From: Candidatus Limiplasma pullicola
Lineage (GTDB): Bacteria; Bacillota; Clostridia; Christensenellales; Aristaeellaceae
Direction of reading: 5' to 3'
DNA: 64,000 nucleotides
Assembly (NCBI GenBank): GCA_018710985.1
Contig: DVIV01000059.1
Location: forward strand, 24,519-88,518
Positions 33,690 to 43,226 of this stretch are shown here, in pieces. Under the pieces are notes generated by a model. That model was not told where the DNA came from. It worked only from the letters and a program-made list of their open reading frames with translations, and ran no database searches. Within the stretch, counting starts at the first letter, position 1. Each line of letters starts with the position of its first letter. The position numbers and the translations under genes are program-made.

Positions 33690-34511
33690 ATGAACCGCTA
33701 TTTTACCATCAGCAAGTTTGCCAGGCTTCGCGGAATCGACATCAATTCCCTGCGCTACTACGAGCGGCTCGGCATCCTTATACCCGCGTATACCGATCCG
33801 CATACCAGGTACCGCTACTATACCGCCGAGCAGCTTTCGATTCTGGATATGATTCTTTTGTGCATCAATCTGGGCGTGCCGCTCAAGGAGCTGAAGGCAT
33901 ACTTTGATGAGAGCGGACGTTTTCAGAACCGGGCCCTCTTTGAGGAGGGCAAGCGGCGCACGCAGGAAAAAATCCGCGAATTGCAGGGCAGCCTGCGCAG
34001 CATCGAACATACGCTGACGTTTTTGGAGGACACGGGCCGCTATACGCAGAAAAACGCGCCCTACTGCCGCCCCATTCCGCACCGGCGGCTGGTGACGGCG
34101 CCGTACAGGGGCGGCCTGAGCGATATCAACGCGATGGAGACGGCCTTTGCCTCGCTCAATACGTACGCGAGGGAACGTCAGCTCTACCCCGTGCTGCCCA
34201 TGGGCATACTTAACCGCTTTACCGGCGGGCGCTTTTTGCGCGCCGTGTACTGGGAAATCTCCGAGCCGCTCAGCGCAGACGAGCGCATCGTGGAGCTTCC
34301 CAAGGGGTCGTACCGGTGTGTGCAGGCGGACTGGCAGCCGGGGGAGGACATGGAGGTGCTGCTGCACCGGTATTTTGACCTGTGCGAGGGGGATGCGGTG
34401 CTTGTTTCCAATCTGGGGCAAAGCCGGCTGGAGCCTGAAACGCGCACCTTTGAATTACAGCTGCTTGTCGGCGCGGCGGCCGGCGCGCGTCAGCCGTACG
34501 CCGGCCTGTAA
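33690..34511 (+). CDS. MerR family regulator, divergent from the MATE-kinase gene
   Basis: A 273-residue MerR protein: RYFTISKFARLRGIDINSL then RYYERLGILIPAY and TRYRYYTAEQLS form the DNA-binding part, helices to about 110 dimerise it, and the C-terminal ~150 residues form a BmrR/GyrI-like ligand-binding domain (VLPMGILNRFTGG, KGSYRCVQADWQPGED). This is the drug-sensing type of MerR. AGGAGG is 6 bases before the start at 33690. Divergent placement over the 19-base-spacer promoter makes the MATE-kinase fusion its probable target and suggests autorepression. Confidence 0.9.
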   Translation: MNRYFTISKFARLRGIDINSLRYYERLGILIPAYTDPHTRYRYYTAEQLSILDMILLCINLGVPLKELKAYFDESGRFQNRALFEEGKRRTQEKIRELQGSLRSIEHTLTFLEDTGRYTQKNAPYCRPIPHRRLVTAPYRGGLSDINAMETAFASLNTYARERQLYPVLPMGILNRFTGGRFLRAVYWEISEPLSADERIVELPKGSYRCVQADWQPGEDMEVLLHRYFDLCEGDAVLVSNLGQSRLEPETRTFELQLLVGAAAGARQPYAGL

Positions 34512-34591
34512 CACTTGCGCGCCGGGCAGGAATCCGGCGCGGCGGCGACGAATTTTCCTATGATACCAACATCAGAAGGAGCGCTTGGCGG

Positions 34592-36499
34592 ATGAAATGC
34601 CCGAATTGCGGAAAATGGAATCAGGCCAGCCTGCCGCACTGCATCTATTGCGGACAGGAATTGCCCAACGACGCCTATGGCCCGGAAGGCGTGCCGGCCT
34701 GGCAGCTGGAGCTGGAGGACAAGGACCGCAAGAGCAGCTATGTGCGCGTAGATGAATCGGGTCAGGAAGAGACCACCAGCGACCCGCGCGATACCCTTGC
34801 CAGCGAAATGGCGGATCTGAAGACGCGCAAGATCATGGGCGAGCAGAAGCAGCGCATGCTGCGTCAGGAGGCTGCGCGGCGCGGCATGGCGCCCTCCGGG
34901 CGTTCGGTGCGCACCACCAGCAACCGCGGCACCTTTTTTTCGGCCTATGACGACCCCGATACCGCGCTGCGCCCCGTGGCGCCGGAGCTGGTGGAGGAGG
35001 GCGACGTGGCCCCCGACGCCAAGCGCGTGATACCGGTCAAGTACCGCACCACCTATTCATCCGCTCAGCCGGAGGATGAGGTGTACGGCTACGGCAATAC
35101 GCGCCGCATCGTCAACATTCAGCATCCCGATGAAAGCGAAACGGTGTACGACGGCTATCACGACACCAGCGCCTATTTGCCCTCGTTTGCCAATCAGGAC
35201 GAGTACGAAAATTCCATGCGCCTCAAAAACGCCGCCCTCAGCCGCAAGCCGCGGCGCCACAGCGGCAGGCGCATTTTGCGCCTCGCGGTGCTGCTGGGCA
35301 TGCTGGGCGTGGCGGGATGGCTGGCGGTGACCTTTCTGGTTCCCATGCTCACGGCGGATCAGAATGTGGATGAGCGCACCGCTGTGGTCATTCCCACCAT
35401 CCGAGACGACATGGCGGCGCATACCGTGACCATTCCCGGCGAGGACGGCCAGCGCATCACCATCCGGGAGCTGCGCACCTCCGCCATCGTGACCGGCGGC
35501 TTCGCCACCTTCGACATCCTGGACCATATCTGGTATGACAACTACGAGGATTACCTCCAGGACACCATGACCGTGACCCTCACGCCGTATGTCATCACCG
35601 ATTCGGGAAAGCAGCAGCCGTTGGAGCCCATCCATTACGAAATCGACATTCCGCTTTCGCCCATCGAGCTCAGCACACCCGACAGCCCCTATCAGGTGGT
35701 GAGCACGGCCCTGTACAACATCGTCTTTTACGTGCGTGAGGGCAGCACCGTCACCATCAACGGCGAGGATTACAGCGACCTGGTCAACACCGAGGGCGGC
35801 AAGGTCAGCTACAATGCCACCGTGCAGCCCATCGGCGAAAACAATTTTGAAATCCGCGTGCGCAGCCAGTATTGCCGCGAAAATACCCTCACCGTCACCC
35901 TCTACCGCGAAAAGCAGGAGATTCCGCTGGATCTGGCCAGCGATATCGGCAGCACCAACGACGACGGCTTTATGACCGTGCGCGGCACCACCCTGCCCGG
36001 CGCGGTGGTCAAGGTGCTCTCGCCCTATACGGACCTGGATATCACCGACACGGCCGTGAACGGGTCGTTCAGCTTCGTGGCCACGTTTGACAAAATCGGC
36101 GTGAACACCATTGTGATCACAGCGGATTATCCCGGCAAGGCGACCACCCGCGTGGAGCATAACGTCACCTATGTGCCCAACGTCGATATCTACTCACGAA
36201 AGGCGTGGAGCATGAAGGACATGTATACCAACTACATGGACAATCTCAGCACCCGCGTGGCCAACCAGCAGATCTATATCTGCCAGAAGGCTATCGTGAC
36301 CTCCATCGAAACCACCAAGCCGCAGCGCGCCTTCGTGAACGTCGGCACGGAGGAATCGCCCATGCTGGTGTATGTGGAAAACGGCTCGCGGACTACCTGG
36401 GAAGTGGGCAAGTGCTACGATCTCTATGGCGACGCCTATGGCATGTACGACAGCAAGCCATGGCTGATTGTGCGCTACACCTACGAAAAGGACCCGTGA
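34592..36499 (+). CDS. Zinc-ribbon membrane protein with extracellular Ig-like domain
   Basis: A 635-residue protein. Residues 1-25 are a zinc ribbon (MKCPNCGK, then HCIYCGQE). A long polar region (about 30-220) leads to one membrane helix (ILRLAVLLGMLGVAGWLAVTFLV, about 230-252). The outside part (about 255-635) holds several beta domains, including an Ig-like repeat (GFMTVRGTTLPGAVVKVLSP, about 465-540) and a C-terminal OB-like domain (NQQIYICQKAIVTSIE to YDSKPWLIVRYTYEKDP). The layout matches zinc-ribbon, single-pass proteins widespread in Clostridia that are thought to link the cell surface to the cytoplasm. No function is established. AGAAGGAG precedes the start. Strong terminator downstream. 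Confidence 0.8.
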   Translation: MKCPNCGKWNQASLPHCIYCGQELPNDAYGPEGVPAWQLELEDKDRKSSYVRVDESGQEETTSDPRDTLASEMADLKTRKIMGEQKQRMLRQEAARRGMAPSGRSVRTTSNRGTFFSAYDDPDTALRPVAPELVEEGDVAPDAKRVIPVKYRTTYSSAQPEDEVYGYGNTRRIVNIQHPDESETVYDGYHDTSAYLPSFANQDEYENSMRLKNAALSRKPRRHSGRRILRLAVLLGMLGVAGWLAVTFLVPMLTADQNVDERTAVVIPTIRDDMAAHTVTIPGEDGQRITIRELRTSAIVTGGFATFDILDHIWYDNYEDYLQDTMTVTLTPYVITDSGKQQPLEPIHYEIDIPLSPIELSTPDSPYQVVSTALYNIVFYVREGSTVTINGEDYSDLVNTEGGKVSYNATVQPIGENNFEIRVRSQYCRENTLTVTLYREKQEIPLDLASDIGSTNDDGFMTVRGTTLPGAVVKVLSPYTDLDITDTAVNGSFSFVATFDKIGVNTIVITADYPGKATTRVEHNVTYVPNVDIYSRKAWSMKDMYTNYMDNLSTRVANQQIYICQKAIVTSIETTKPQRAFVNVGTEESPMLVYVENGSRTTWEVGKCYDLYGDAYGMYDSKPWLIVRYTYEKDP

Positions 36500-36513
36500 C
36501 CCCAAAACGCAAA

Positions 36514-36554
36514 GGGGGCCGCCCGGCATCGCGCCCGGACGGCCCCGGTTTTTT
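36514..36554 (+). terminator. Intrinsic terminator after the zinc-ribbon gene
   Basis: GGGGGCCGCCCGG and CCCGGACGGCCCC form a GC-rich stem, then GGTTTTTT. It ends at the stop of the convergent ATPase gene, so it probably serves both. Confidence 0.85.
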
Positions 36555-39193
36555 CAGGAACGCTTTGTGCGGCTTTCGCCCGTCAGCCCAAGGGCCTTGA
36601 GCATCTCCACGATGGGCAGCGGCATCAGGCTGAGCAGCGCCACCAGGCCCCATTGCGCCGGGGTGAGGGTGGCAATATGGAACAGCCCCTGCAAAAACGG
36701 CACCAGCAGCACGCACAGCTGCAGCCCGACGCCGCACAGGAAGGCGGGAATCAGCCAGCGGTTCATCTTGCCGCGCAGGAAGGCCGAATGCGTATTGCTG
36801 CGCACGTTGAAGGCGTGCACAAGCTGCGAGAAGGCCAGCACCGCAAAGGCCATGGTATGTCCCGTTTCCGGGCTGACGCGCGCGCCGGCCAGATACGCCG
36901 TGAGCGAAAGCCCGGCGATCATCAGCCCCTGATAGGCCACGCGAAACAGAAGCGGACGGGTGAAGATGGGCAGGCGGGGGTCGCGCGGGGGGCAGTCCAT
37001 CACATCGGGCTCGGCGGGCTCCATGCCCAGCGCCAGCGCCGGCAGGGAGTCCGTGATGAGGTTCACCCACAGGATGTGGATGGGCAGAAGCGGCGATCCC
37101 AGGTTGAGAACCGTGGCCACGAAGATCAGCAGCACCTCGCCCAGATTGGAGCTGAGGAGAAACTGGATGGCCTTGAGAATGTTCATGTACACGATGCGGC
37201 CCTGGGCCACCGCGCCCACGATGGTGGCGAAGTTGTCATCGGTGAGGATCATGGCGGCGGCTTCCTTGCTGACCTCGGTGCCGGTCCGGCCCATGGCCAC
37301 GCCGATGTCCGCCCGCTTGAGCGCGGGCGCGTCGTTCACGCCGTCGCCCGTCATGGCGACCACATCGCCCCAGCTTTGCCAGGCCTTGACGATGCGAACC
37401 TTGTGCTCCGGCGATACGCGAGCGTAAACGGCGATGTCGCGCACCTCCTCGCGCAGGCGCTCATCGTCCATGCGGTCCAGGTCCTGCCCTGTGAGGACAC
37501 GGTCCTGCTTTTCCAGAATGCCCAGATCGCGCGCAATGGCGCTGGCGGTGAGCCGGTGGTCGCCGGTGATCATCACGGGCTTGATGCCGGCACGGCGGCA
37601 GCGCGCCACGGCTTCCCGCGCTGAGGGGCGGGGCGGGTCGATCATGCCGGCCATGCCCAGGAAGGTCAGGCTGCTTTCATAGGCGGCGCGGTCGCCGGGC
37701 GCGGCCAGCGAGGTCGTTTCGCCCGTGGCGAAGGCCAGCACCCGCAGGGCGTTTGAAGCCATGTCGGCGGCCGATGCCTGAATCCGCTCGCGGTCCTCAT
37801 CCGTAAGGGCGCGCATGGTGTCGCCCTCCCGGATGTCCGTGCACAGGGAGAGCACCTCGTCCAGCCCGCCCTTGACGTAGATGACATAGCGGCCTTCCGC
37901 CAGGCGGTGTACGGTGGCCATGCGCTTAACCTCGCTGTCAAAGGGCAGCTCATCCACGCGCGGCATGGCTGTTTGGGCAGCGGGTCCGTCAAAGCCCCAG
38001 CGGCTGGCACAGGCCAGCAGCGCCGTTTCCGTGGGGTCGCCCGCAAGCACGGTTTCGCCCTGCTCGTTTCGGGTGGGCGCGGCGTCGTTGCACAGCCCCA
38101 TGGCGCTCATGAGCGGTTCGGAAGGGGGCTGCGCCGCAGCGTCCCTGACGGCGAAGGGTTCGCACAGGGCCGTGACCGTCATGCGGTTCATGGTCAGGGT
38201 GCCCGTCTTGTCTGAGCAGATCACCGTGGCGCTACCCAGGGCTTCCACGGCCGGCAGGCGTCGGATGATGGCGTTTTGCGAGATCATCTGCTGCACGCCG
38301 ATCGCCAGCACGATGGTTACGATGGCCAGCAGCCCTTCGGGAATGGCCGCTACGGCCAGGCTGATGGCCGTCATGAACATCTCGCCCACGTCGTTTCCGT
38401 AAGCCACGCCCGCCACAAAGACCAGCGCGCATACGCCGATGCACAGCAGCGCCAGCTTTTTGCCCAGGTCGGCCATGCGGCGCTGCAGCGGCGTTTCCAC
38501 GCCCTCCTCGCCGCCCAGCATGCCCGCGATGGCACCCAGCTGCGTGTCCATGCCCGTGGCTACGACGATCCCCTCGCCGCGTCCGTAGGTGACCAGGCTA
38601 CCGGAGAAGGCCAGGTTCGTCCGGTCGCCCAAAGGCAGCTCGCCTTCGCTCAAGAGGGTTTCAGCTCGCTTTTCCACCGGTTCGCTTTCACCGGTCAGGG
38701 CGCTTTCATCCGCGCGCAGCCCCGCCGATACCGTAAGCCGCAGGTCGGCGGACACATAATCGCCCGCCTCCAGCAGCACCACGTCGCCGGGTACCAAGTC
38801 CGCCGCGGGCACGGAGACAATCGTGCCCCCGCGGCGCACCTTCGCGTGGGGAGAGGACAGCTTTTTCAGCGCCTCCAGCGATTTTTCGGCACGGTTTTCC
38901 TGAATCACGCCCAGCAGGGCGTTGAGCAGCACCACCAGCAGAATGATCCCCGCGTCTACCCATTCACCCAGCAGCACGCCGGAAATCAGCGCCGCGGCCA
39001 GAAGCACCCATACCATCACGTCCTTGAACTGCGCCAGATACATCTGCCAGAGGGTGCGCTTCTTTCCCTGTTTCAATGCGTTGGGACCGTGCTTTTCCAG
39101 CCTCGCGGCGGCCTCGGCGGCGGTCAGCCCCAAGGCGGCGTCGCTGCCCAGCGCCCGCGCGGTTTCCTCCACGCTTTTCCTGTACCATTCCAA
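36554..39193 (-). CDS. Cation-transporting P2A-type ATPase (Ca2+ class)
   Basis: An ~879-residue P-type ATPase with ten helices. The N-terminal cation-ATPase domain is WYRKSVEETARALG, the actuator is LTGESEP, the phosphorylation site DKTGTLTMN, the hinge TGDGVNDAPAL, and the C-terminal domain has NLITDSLPALALGME. These match PMCA/LCA1-type calcium pumps. The helix-4 motif reads PEGLL where calcium pumps have PEGLP; this is a notable change. No ATG fits the start. A TTG at 39193 is preceded by AAAGGA with 10 bases spacing; a GTG at 39202 is in frame but too near that site. Ion not proven. Confidence 0.9.
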   Translation of the reverse strand: MEWYRKSVEETARALGSDAALGLTAAEAAARLEKHGPNALKQGKKRTLWQMYLAQFKDVMVWVLLAAALISGVLLGEWVDAGIILLVVLLNALLGVIQENRAEKSLEALKKLSSPHAKVRRGGTIVSVPAADLVPGDVVLLEAGDYVSADLRLTVSAGLRADESALTGESEPVEKRAETLLSEGELPLGDRTNLAFSGSLVTYGRGEGIVVATGMDTQLGAIAGMLGGEEGVETPLQRRMADLGKKLALLCIGVCALVFVAGVAYGNDVGEMFMTAISLAVAAIPEGLLAIVTIVLAIGVQQMISQNAIIRRLPAVEALGSATVICSDKTGTLTMNRMTVTALCEPFAVRDAAAQPPSEPLMSAMGLCNDAAPTRNEQGETVLAGDPTETALLACASRWGFDGPAAQTAMPRVDELPFDSEVKRMATVHRLAEGRYVIYVKGGLDEVLSLCTDIREGDTMRALTDEDRERIQASAADMASNALRVLAFATGETTSLAAPGDRAAYESSLTFLGMAGMIDPPRPSAREAVARCRRAGIKPVMITGDHRLTASAIARDLGILEKQDRVLTGQDLDRMDDERLREEVRDIAVYARVSPEHKVRIVKAWQSWGDVVAMTGDGVNDAPALKRADIGVAMGRTGTEVSKEAAAMILTDDNFATIVGAVAQGRIVYMNILKAIQFLLSSNLGEVLLIFVATVLNLGSPLLPIHILWVNLITDSLPALALGMEPAEPDVMDCPPRDPRLPIFTRPLLFRVAYQGLMIAGLSLTAYLAGARVSPETGHTMAFAVLAFSQLVHAFNVRSNTHSAFLRGKMNRWLIPAFLCGVGLQLCVLLVPFLQGLFHIATLTPAQWGLVALLSLMPLPIVEMLKALGLTGESRTKRS

Positions 39194-39325
39194 AACTTCC
39201 ACTTCCTTTCGGGGACGGGACCGCTTCGGTTCCCTCGTCCTGTACGAACCATAGCATAAAAAAGCGGAAAGAGAACCTGTTTTCGCTTCAATCATGCCCA
39301 TGCGCCAGTCCAAACATACAATTCC

Positions 39326-39345
39326 GCGTTTGACCGGCCAAACGC
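39326..39345. promoter_or_regulatory. Operator-like dyad between the ATPase and XRE genes
   Basis: GCGTTTGACCGGCCAAACGC is a 20-base inverted repeat with one mismatched pair. It lies in the 264-base divergent intergenic region 39194-39457, which holds no other gene that I can see. It could be the XRE regulator's binding site, but this is a guess. Confidence 0.4.
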
Positions 39346-39457
39346 GCGAATCGTGGAAAGAAAGACTCTGCGTTTCATGGATTTTACGAAACTCTACGCT
39401 TCGTGGGTGGCTTAGCTGGGACTCAGGGTGTACCATAGCGATGAAAGGAGGAGGCCC

Positions 39458-40063
39458 ATGGACCAGATCCGCATCGGCAGATTCATTGCACAGAGCAGAA
39501 AGACGCTGAACCTGACCCAGCGGCAGCTTGCGGACGGGCTTGGCATCAGCGATAAAACCGTTTCCAAATGGGAGTGCGGAAAGGGACTACCCGAAGTTTC
39601 GCTGATGCTGCCGCTGTGCACGGCGCTTGGGATTACGGTAAACGACCTGCTTTCGGGCGAGCGGGTCGCACAGGCAGATTATCAAAAGAAAGCGGAGGAA
39701 AACATGATGGAACTGATCCGGGAAAATGCGGAAAACAAAAAAAGGCTGGCGCTATCGCTGATTTGCGTCGCCGTCACGGTGATCGCAGTGTGCGCGCTGA
39801 TCGCTCTTGCAGCGCTTCCGGCGCTGCCCACGCCTGCGCGGATAGCGCTGGTCGCCCTGGCCCTGATAACAGCTGCGGCGGGCGTCGGAGCCGCCGCCGT
39901 GCTGGATGCGAAGGCCGGGTACTATCAGTGCCCGCATTGCAGGGAGACATTCATCCCCACCCTTGGCGAGTACGTGAAGGCGTACCACACCTTTACCCGG
40001 CGCAGGCTCGTATGTCCGGCCTGCGGCAAAACGGGTATGTGCAGACGGCATATCGTCCGGTGA
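39458..40063 (+). CDS. XRE family regulator with membrane helices and zinc ribbon
   Basis: A 201-residue protein. Residues 5-60 are an HTH_3 domain (RKTLNLTQRQLADGLGIS, DKTVSKWECGKGLPEV), followed by a charged linker, two hydrophobic segments (about 97-117 and 128-150) and a C-terminal zinc ribbon with CPHC and CPAC. Membrane-tethered HTH proteins of this form are common in Clostridia; the signal is unknown. AGGAGG lies 7 bases before the ATG. It is divergent from the P2A ATPase. Confidence 0.85.
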   Translation: MDQIRIGRFIAQSRKTLNLTQRQLADGLGISDKTVSKWECGKGLPEVSLMLPLCTALGITVNDLLSGERVAQADYQKKAEENMMELIRENAENKKRLALSLICVAVTVIAVCALIALAALPALPTPARIALVALALITAAAGVGAAAVLDAKAGYYQCPHCRETFIPTLGEYVKAYHTFTRRRLVCPACGKTGMCRRHIVR

Positions 40064-40071
40064 AAACGAAG

Positions 40072-40108
40072 CGGCGGGGGAGCGATAAGGCTCTCCCGCC
40101 GTTTTTTT
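40072..40108 (+). terminator. Intrinsic terminator, XRE gene / GerMN gene
   Basis: CGGCGGG...AGC, a short loop, GGCT...CCCGCCG, then seven T. It ends at the stop codon of the convergent GerMN gene and probably serves both. Confidence 0.9.
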
Positions 40109-41661
40109 CAGCTGTCCGCCGGCAGCGGATAGAACAGCCCGCGCCAGTAGATTTTGCCTGAGAAGCCGTCAAACTGGGCCCCGCTGAGGAAGAAGCATAC
40201 GCTGTCCGCGCCGGTGCCGGCGCAGAGCGTGTTGACCATGGCATAGGCCAGCAGACGCTCCCGGGTTTCGTCCATATCTGCGCCCACGCTTTCAAAGGAG
40301 GGGGCGAAATTGACCAGCATCGTGTTCCCCGAAAGCGCCAGGCCCAGAATATCGGTATCCTGAATGGCGCCGGCAGGCATCACCGCCGTGAGCCCCTCCG
40401 CGCTGTCATACGCCTGCGGGCCGCTCGCCAGCTCGATGAGCAGCGTCCGTGGGCTCACGCGCTGCGTGTAGACCACGGGACGCTTGACCTCGCGCAGGCG
40501 CTGGCCATCCGCGTCGGCAAAGAAAAGGGTGCAGTAATCATAGAGCAAAGTGGAAAAATCGCTGCGCAGGAGCACATTTTCCTCAAAGCTGATGGATACG
40601 TCCAGATCCTCCTCCAGCTGCAGCTGGGTTACGGGCGTGTCGTTGATGGAGACGCGGATGCCGCTCACGTTGGGAAAGAACGTACACAGCGTATAGCACA
40701 GCGACGCCATGCTCTGTGCACGGGTCAGGCCATAGGCCTCCAGCATGTCGTCCAGATTATAGGCAAATTCCAGATCGATGACCGTTCCGCCCGTGGATTC
40801 GGAATTGACCAGCTGGGGCTCGGCGGTGAGCAGGTCGCTCAGCAGCGGCAGGGCGGGGGAGGCGATGTCCTCATCGGGCCCCTGTGCCAGCTCGCGCAGG
40901 ATAGCGACCACCATATGGGAAAACACCTGATCGGAAAACGATATGCTGCGCACCTCGCTGACCACGCCGTCCGTGCCGCTGACGGGGAAATACAGCGTCA
41001 CATTGGAGGTCAGGGGCTTCAGTGATGCGTCGGTGCCGCTGTCCACCCGGCGGGAGAGCAGCTGATCGTAGGCCGCCCCGATATCCTGCGCCGTCGTGGC
41101 CGCAAGGGCGCCCATGGGCAGCGTATTGGCAATGTCCAGTCCTACGGGGCGGTCCACCACCAGAAAGTTGACCCACTCAATTTCCGGCAGCGTGGTCAGG
41201 GTGTTGGCGATGGCCTGACAGGCCAGATACAGCGCATCGCGGCTGAGCTGCAGGGCGTTGGCCGCCAGGTTGACGGTGGCTACGTTGCGGCTGACTTCAA
41301 CGGGATTGACCCCGTAGAGCGACAGGCGCACGCTCCCGCCCACGGGGCTGGCCGTGCCGTCGCCGGCATGCGCCAGCAGCGCGCGCGCCAGGCTTTCGGC
41401 ATCGGAGCGGGTGGGGGAGAAGGCAACGTCGCTCTCCACGGTGGTCAGGCCCATGCCGTCATGGCGGGGCAGGTAAAGCGTGGCGGTAGCCGTATATTCC
41501 AGCGAGGCATCCCCGATGGGCGCCAGATAGGAAACCTCTGCGGGCGGCAATGTCACGGTGGGCTCGTCGTCCGCGATGGGCAGACCCACGGGCGCGCAGC
41601 CGGCAAGCAGGGCGCATACCAGCGCCATGCACAGAACAAGCAACGCATGTTTTCGGACCAA
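40108..41661 (-). CDS. GerMN-domain lipoprotein (sporulation/germination)
   Basis: A ~517-residue secreted lipoprotein. The signal peptide ends in LVCALLAGC, the lipobox Cys. Two GerMN domains follow: about residues 55-180 (YTATATLYLPRHDGMGL to VNFLVVDRPVG) and about 215-345 (NVTLYFPVSGTDGVVSEVR to ISGIRVSINDTPV-like end), then a third, related C-terminal part. GerMN is found in GerM and other envelope proteins of spore formers. I chose the TTG at 41661, 7 bases after AGGAGG; an ATG at 41685 overlaps the histidine-kinase stop (ATGA) with a weaker site. It is the third gene of the RR-HK-GerMN operon. Confidence 0.85.
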   Translation of the reverse strand: MVRKHALLVLCMALVCALLAGCAPVGLPIADDEPTVTLPPAEVSYLAPIGDASLEYTATATLYLPRHDGMGLTTVESDVAFSPTRSDAESLARALLAHAGDGTASPVGGSVRLSLYGVNPVEVSRNVATVNLAANALQLSRDALYLACQAIANTLTTLPEIEWVNFLVVDRPVGLDIANTLPMGALAATTAQDIGAAYDQLLSRRVDSGTDASLKPLTSNVTLYFPVSGTDGVVSEVRSISFSDQVFSHMVVAILRELAQGPDEDIASPALPLLSDLLTAEPQLVNSESTGGTVIDLEFAYNLDDMLEAYGLTRAQSMASLCYTLCTFFPNVSGIRVSINDTPVTQLQLEEDLDVSISFEENVLLRSDFSTLLYDYCTLFFADADGQRLREVKRPVVYTQRVSPRTLLIELASGPQAYDSAEGLTAVMPAGAIQDTDILGLALSGNTMLVNFAPSFESVGADMDETRERLLAYAMVNTLCAGTGADSVCFFLSGAQFDGFSGKIYWRGLFYPLPADS

Positions 41662-41681
41662 GCCATCCCCTCCTTTCGGGA

Positions 41682-43226
41682 TCATCCCTGATGGATGGGC
41701 AGCTCCACCGTGAAGGTGGCGCCGTTGCCCTCCTCGCTGTCCACGGTCACGGTGCCGCCGTGCATCAGCACCATCTGATGAACGATGCTCAGCCCCAATC
41801 CCGTGCCGCCCGTTTCGCGGCTGCGGGCTTTATCCACGCGGTAGAAACGGTCGAAGATGTGGGACTGGTCCTCCTTGGGGATGCCGGGGCCATTGTCTGA
41901 CACGCTTAAAATGGCGTCCCGCCCGGATCGAATCAGCCGCACGCGGATTACGCCGCCTTCCTGGGTGTATTTGCTGGCGTTTTCCATCAGGTTGTACACC
42001 ACCTGCGACAGTTTGGCGCAGTCGGCGTACATGTCGCAGCGGTCGTTGAGCTGGAGCTTGAGCTCCTGATGCCGCTTTTCCATCACCAGCGCAAGGCGAT
42101 GCGCCGTATCGGTGACCACCTGGGCCAGGCTGAAGGTGGTGCGGTTTAGGCGCATGGTCTTGGAATCCATGCTCACCAGCGTCAGCAGGTCGCCGATGAT
42201 CAGGTTCAGACGGTCGATTTCCTTGTTGATGTCGGTCAGAAACTCGGTACGCATGCCCGCGTCCATGTCGGGCTGATAGATGATGCTTTCCAGAAGGATC
42301 TTCATGGTGGCCAGCGGGGTTTTGAGCTCGTGGCTGGCGTTGGAGACAAACTGGTTGCGGCTCTTGTCCAGCATTTCCAGCTTTTCAGACATGGTGTTGA
42401 ACGTTTCCGACAGGCGGCGGAGCTCGCCGCTGCCCTTGACGGGCACGCGCACGGACAGGTCGCCGCGTCCCATGCGCTGGATGCTGCGCGTGAGCGATAC
42501 GATGGGCCGGGTAATCACGCGCGAAAACACCAGCGCGATCACCATGGCGACCCCGGCAGCGATGAGGAAATAGAGGATCATTTTATCCTGCAGGGTGAAC
42601 AGACGCTCCATCGTGCCCTGCATGGGCGAGGTCAGCAGCACCACCCCGATGGTCTGGCCGTTCTGGGTAAGCCCCGCCGTGGAATAGGCCACCCATTCCA
42701 CGCCCTGGTCATAGGGGCGAAAGAGGCCCAGCACATCCAGCGCCGCATTCTTGCTTTCCGTCTGATGGACGCCGTAATCCTCCGTTTTTCCCTGGGAAAG
42801 GATGCTGGCCACCTCCGGAAGCTCCATGCGCGAGCCGTTGAGCTCGCTCTTGCTGTCAGCCTGCACCTTGCCGCTCATGTCCAGAACCATCAGGCGCGCG
42901 CCCAGCTCGGCCGCGGCGGCCTCCAGCCGCTCCTGCAGCGCCTGCGTCTGGGCCGACAGGTACAGCGGCGCAAGTTCCTCGGCAAGCTGATTGGTGCTGG
43001 CGCGGTCCTGCTGCTTGCGGTCGTCGAACAAATAATCGCCCACCAGCCCGATGAGCGAGGTGGCTACCACATAGTAGCTCACCCCCACAATGAGCAGGAA
43101 GGCGAAAAGGATTTTCCAGCGGATGGAGGTAAACGGCGTGTTAATCCTTATCGGTGAAATAGTAGCCCACTCCCCACTTGGTGAAGATGAATTCCGGCTG
43201 GGCGGGGTTGCGCTCGATTTTTTCAC
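41682..43226 (-). CDS. Sensor histidine kinase (HAMP, HisKA, HATPase_c)
   Basis: A membrane histidine kinase. TM1 is WKILFAFLLIVGVSYYVVATSLI, an extracellular sensor of about 150 residues follows, TM2 is ILYFLIAAGVAMVIALVFS, then HAMP, the phosphorylated His in FVSNASHELKTPLATM, and ATP-site motifs NLMENASKYT, SDNGPGIPKED and GTGLGLSIVHQ. The start is odd: the only canonical in-frame start is a GTG at 43226, which would overlap the response-regulator gene by 86 bases and add about 27 atypical residues. Homology suggests a start near 43145, where only ATT is in frame. Treat the first ~30 residues as doubtful. Confidence 0.9.
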   Translation of the reverse strand: MKKSSATPPSRNSSSPSGEWATISPIRINTPFTSIRWKILFAFLLIVGVSYYVVATSLIGLVGDYLFDDRKQQDRASTNQLAEELAPLYLSAQTQALQERLEAAAAELGARLMVLDMSGKVQADSKSELNGSRMELPEVASILSQGKTEDYGVHQTESKNAALDVLGLFRPYDQGVEWVAYSTAGLTQNGQTIGVVLLTSPMQGTMERLFTLQDKMILYFLIAAGVAMVIALVFSRVITRPIVSLTRSIQRMGRGDLSVRVPVKGSGELRRLSETFNTMSEKLEMLDKSRNQFVSNASHELKTPLATMKILLESIIYQPDMDAGMRTEFLTDINKEIDRLNLIIGDLLTLVSMDSKTMRLNRTTFSLAQVVTDTAHRLALVMEKRHQELKLQLNDRCDMYADCAKLSQVVYNLMENASKYTQEGGVIRVRLIRSGRDAILSVSDNGPGIPKEDQSHIFDRFYRVDKARSRETGGTGLGLSIVHQMVLMHGGTVTVDSEEGNGATFTVELPIHQG

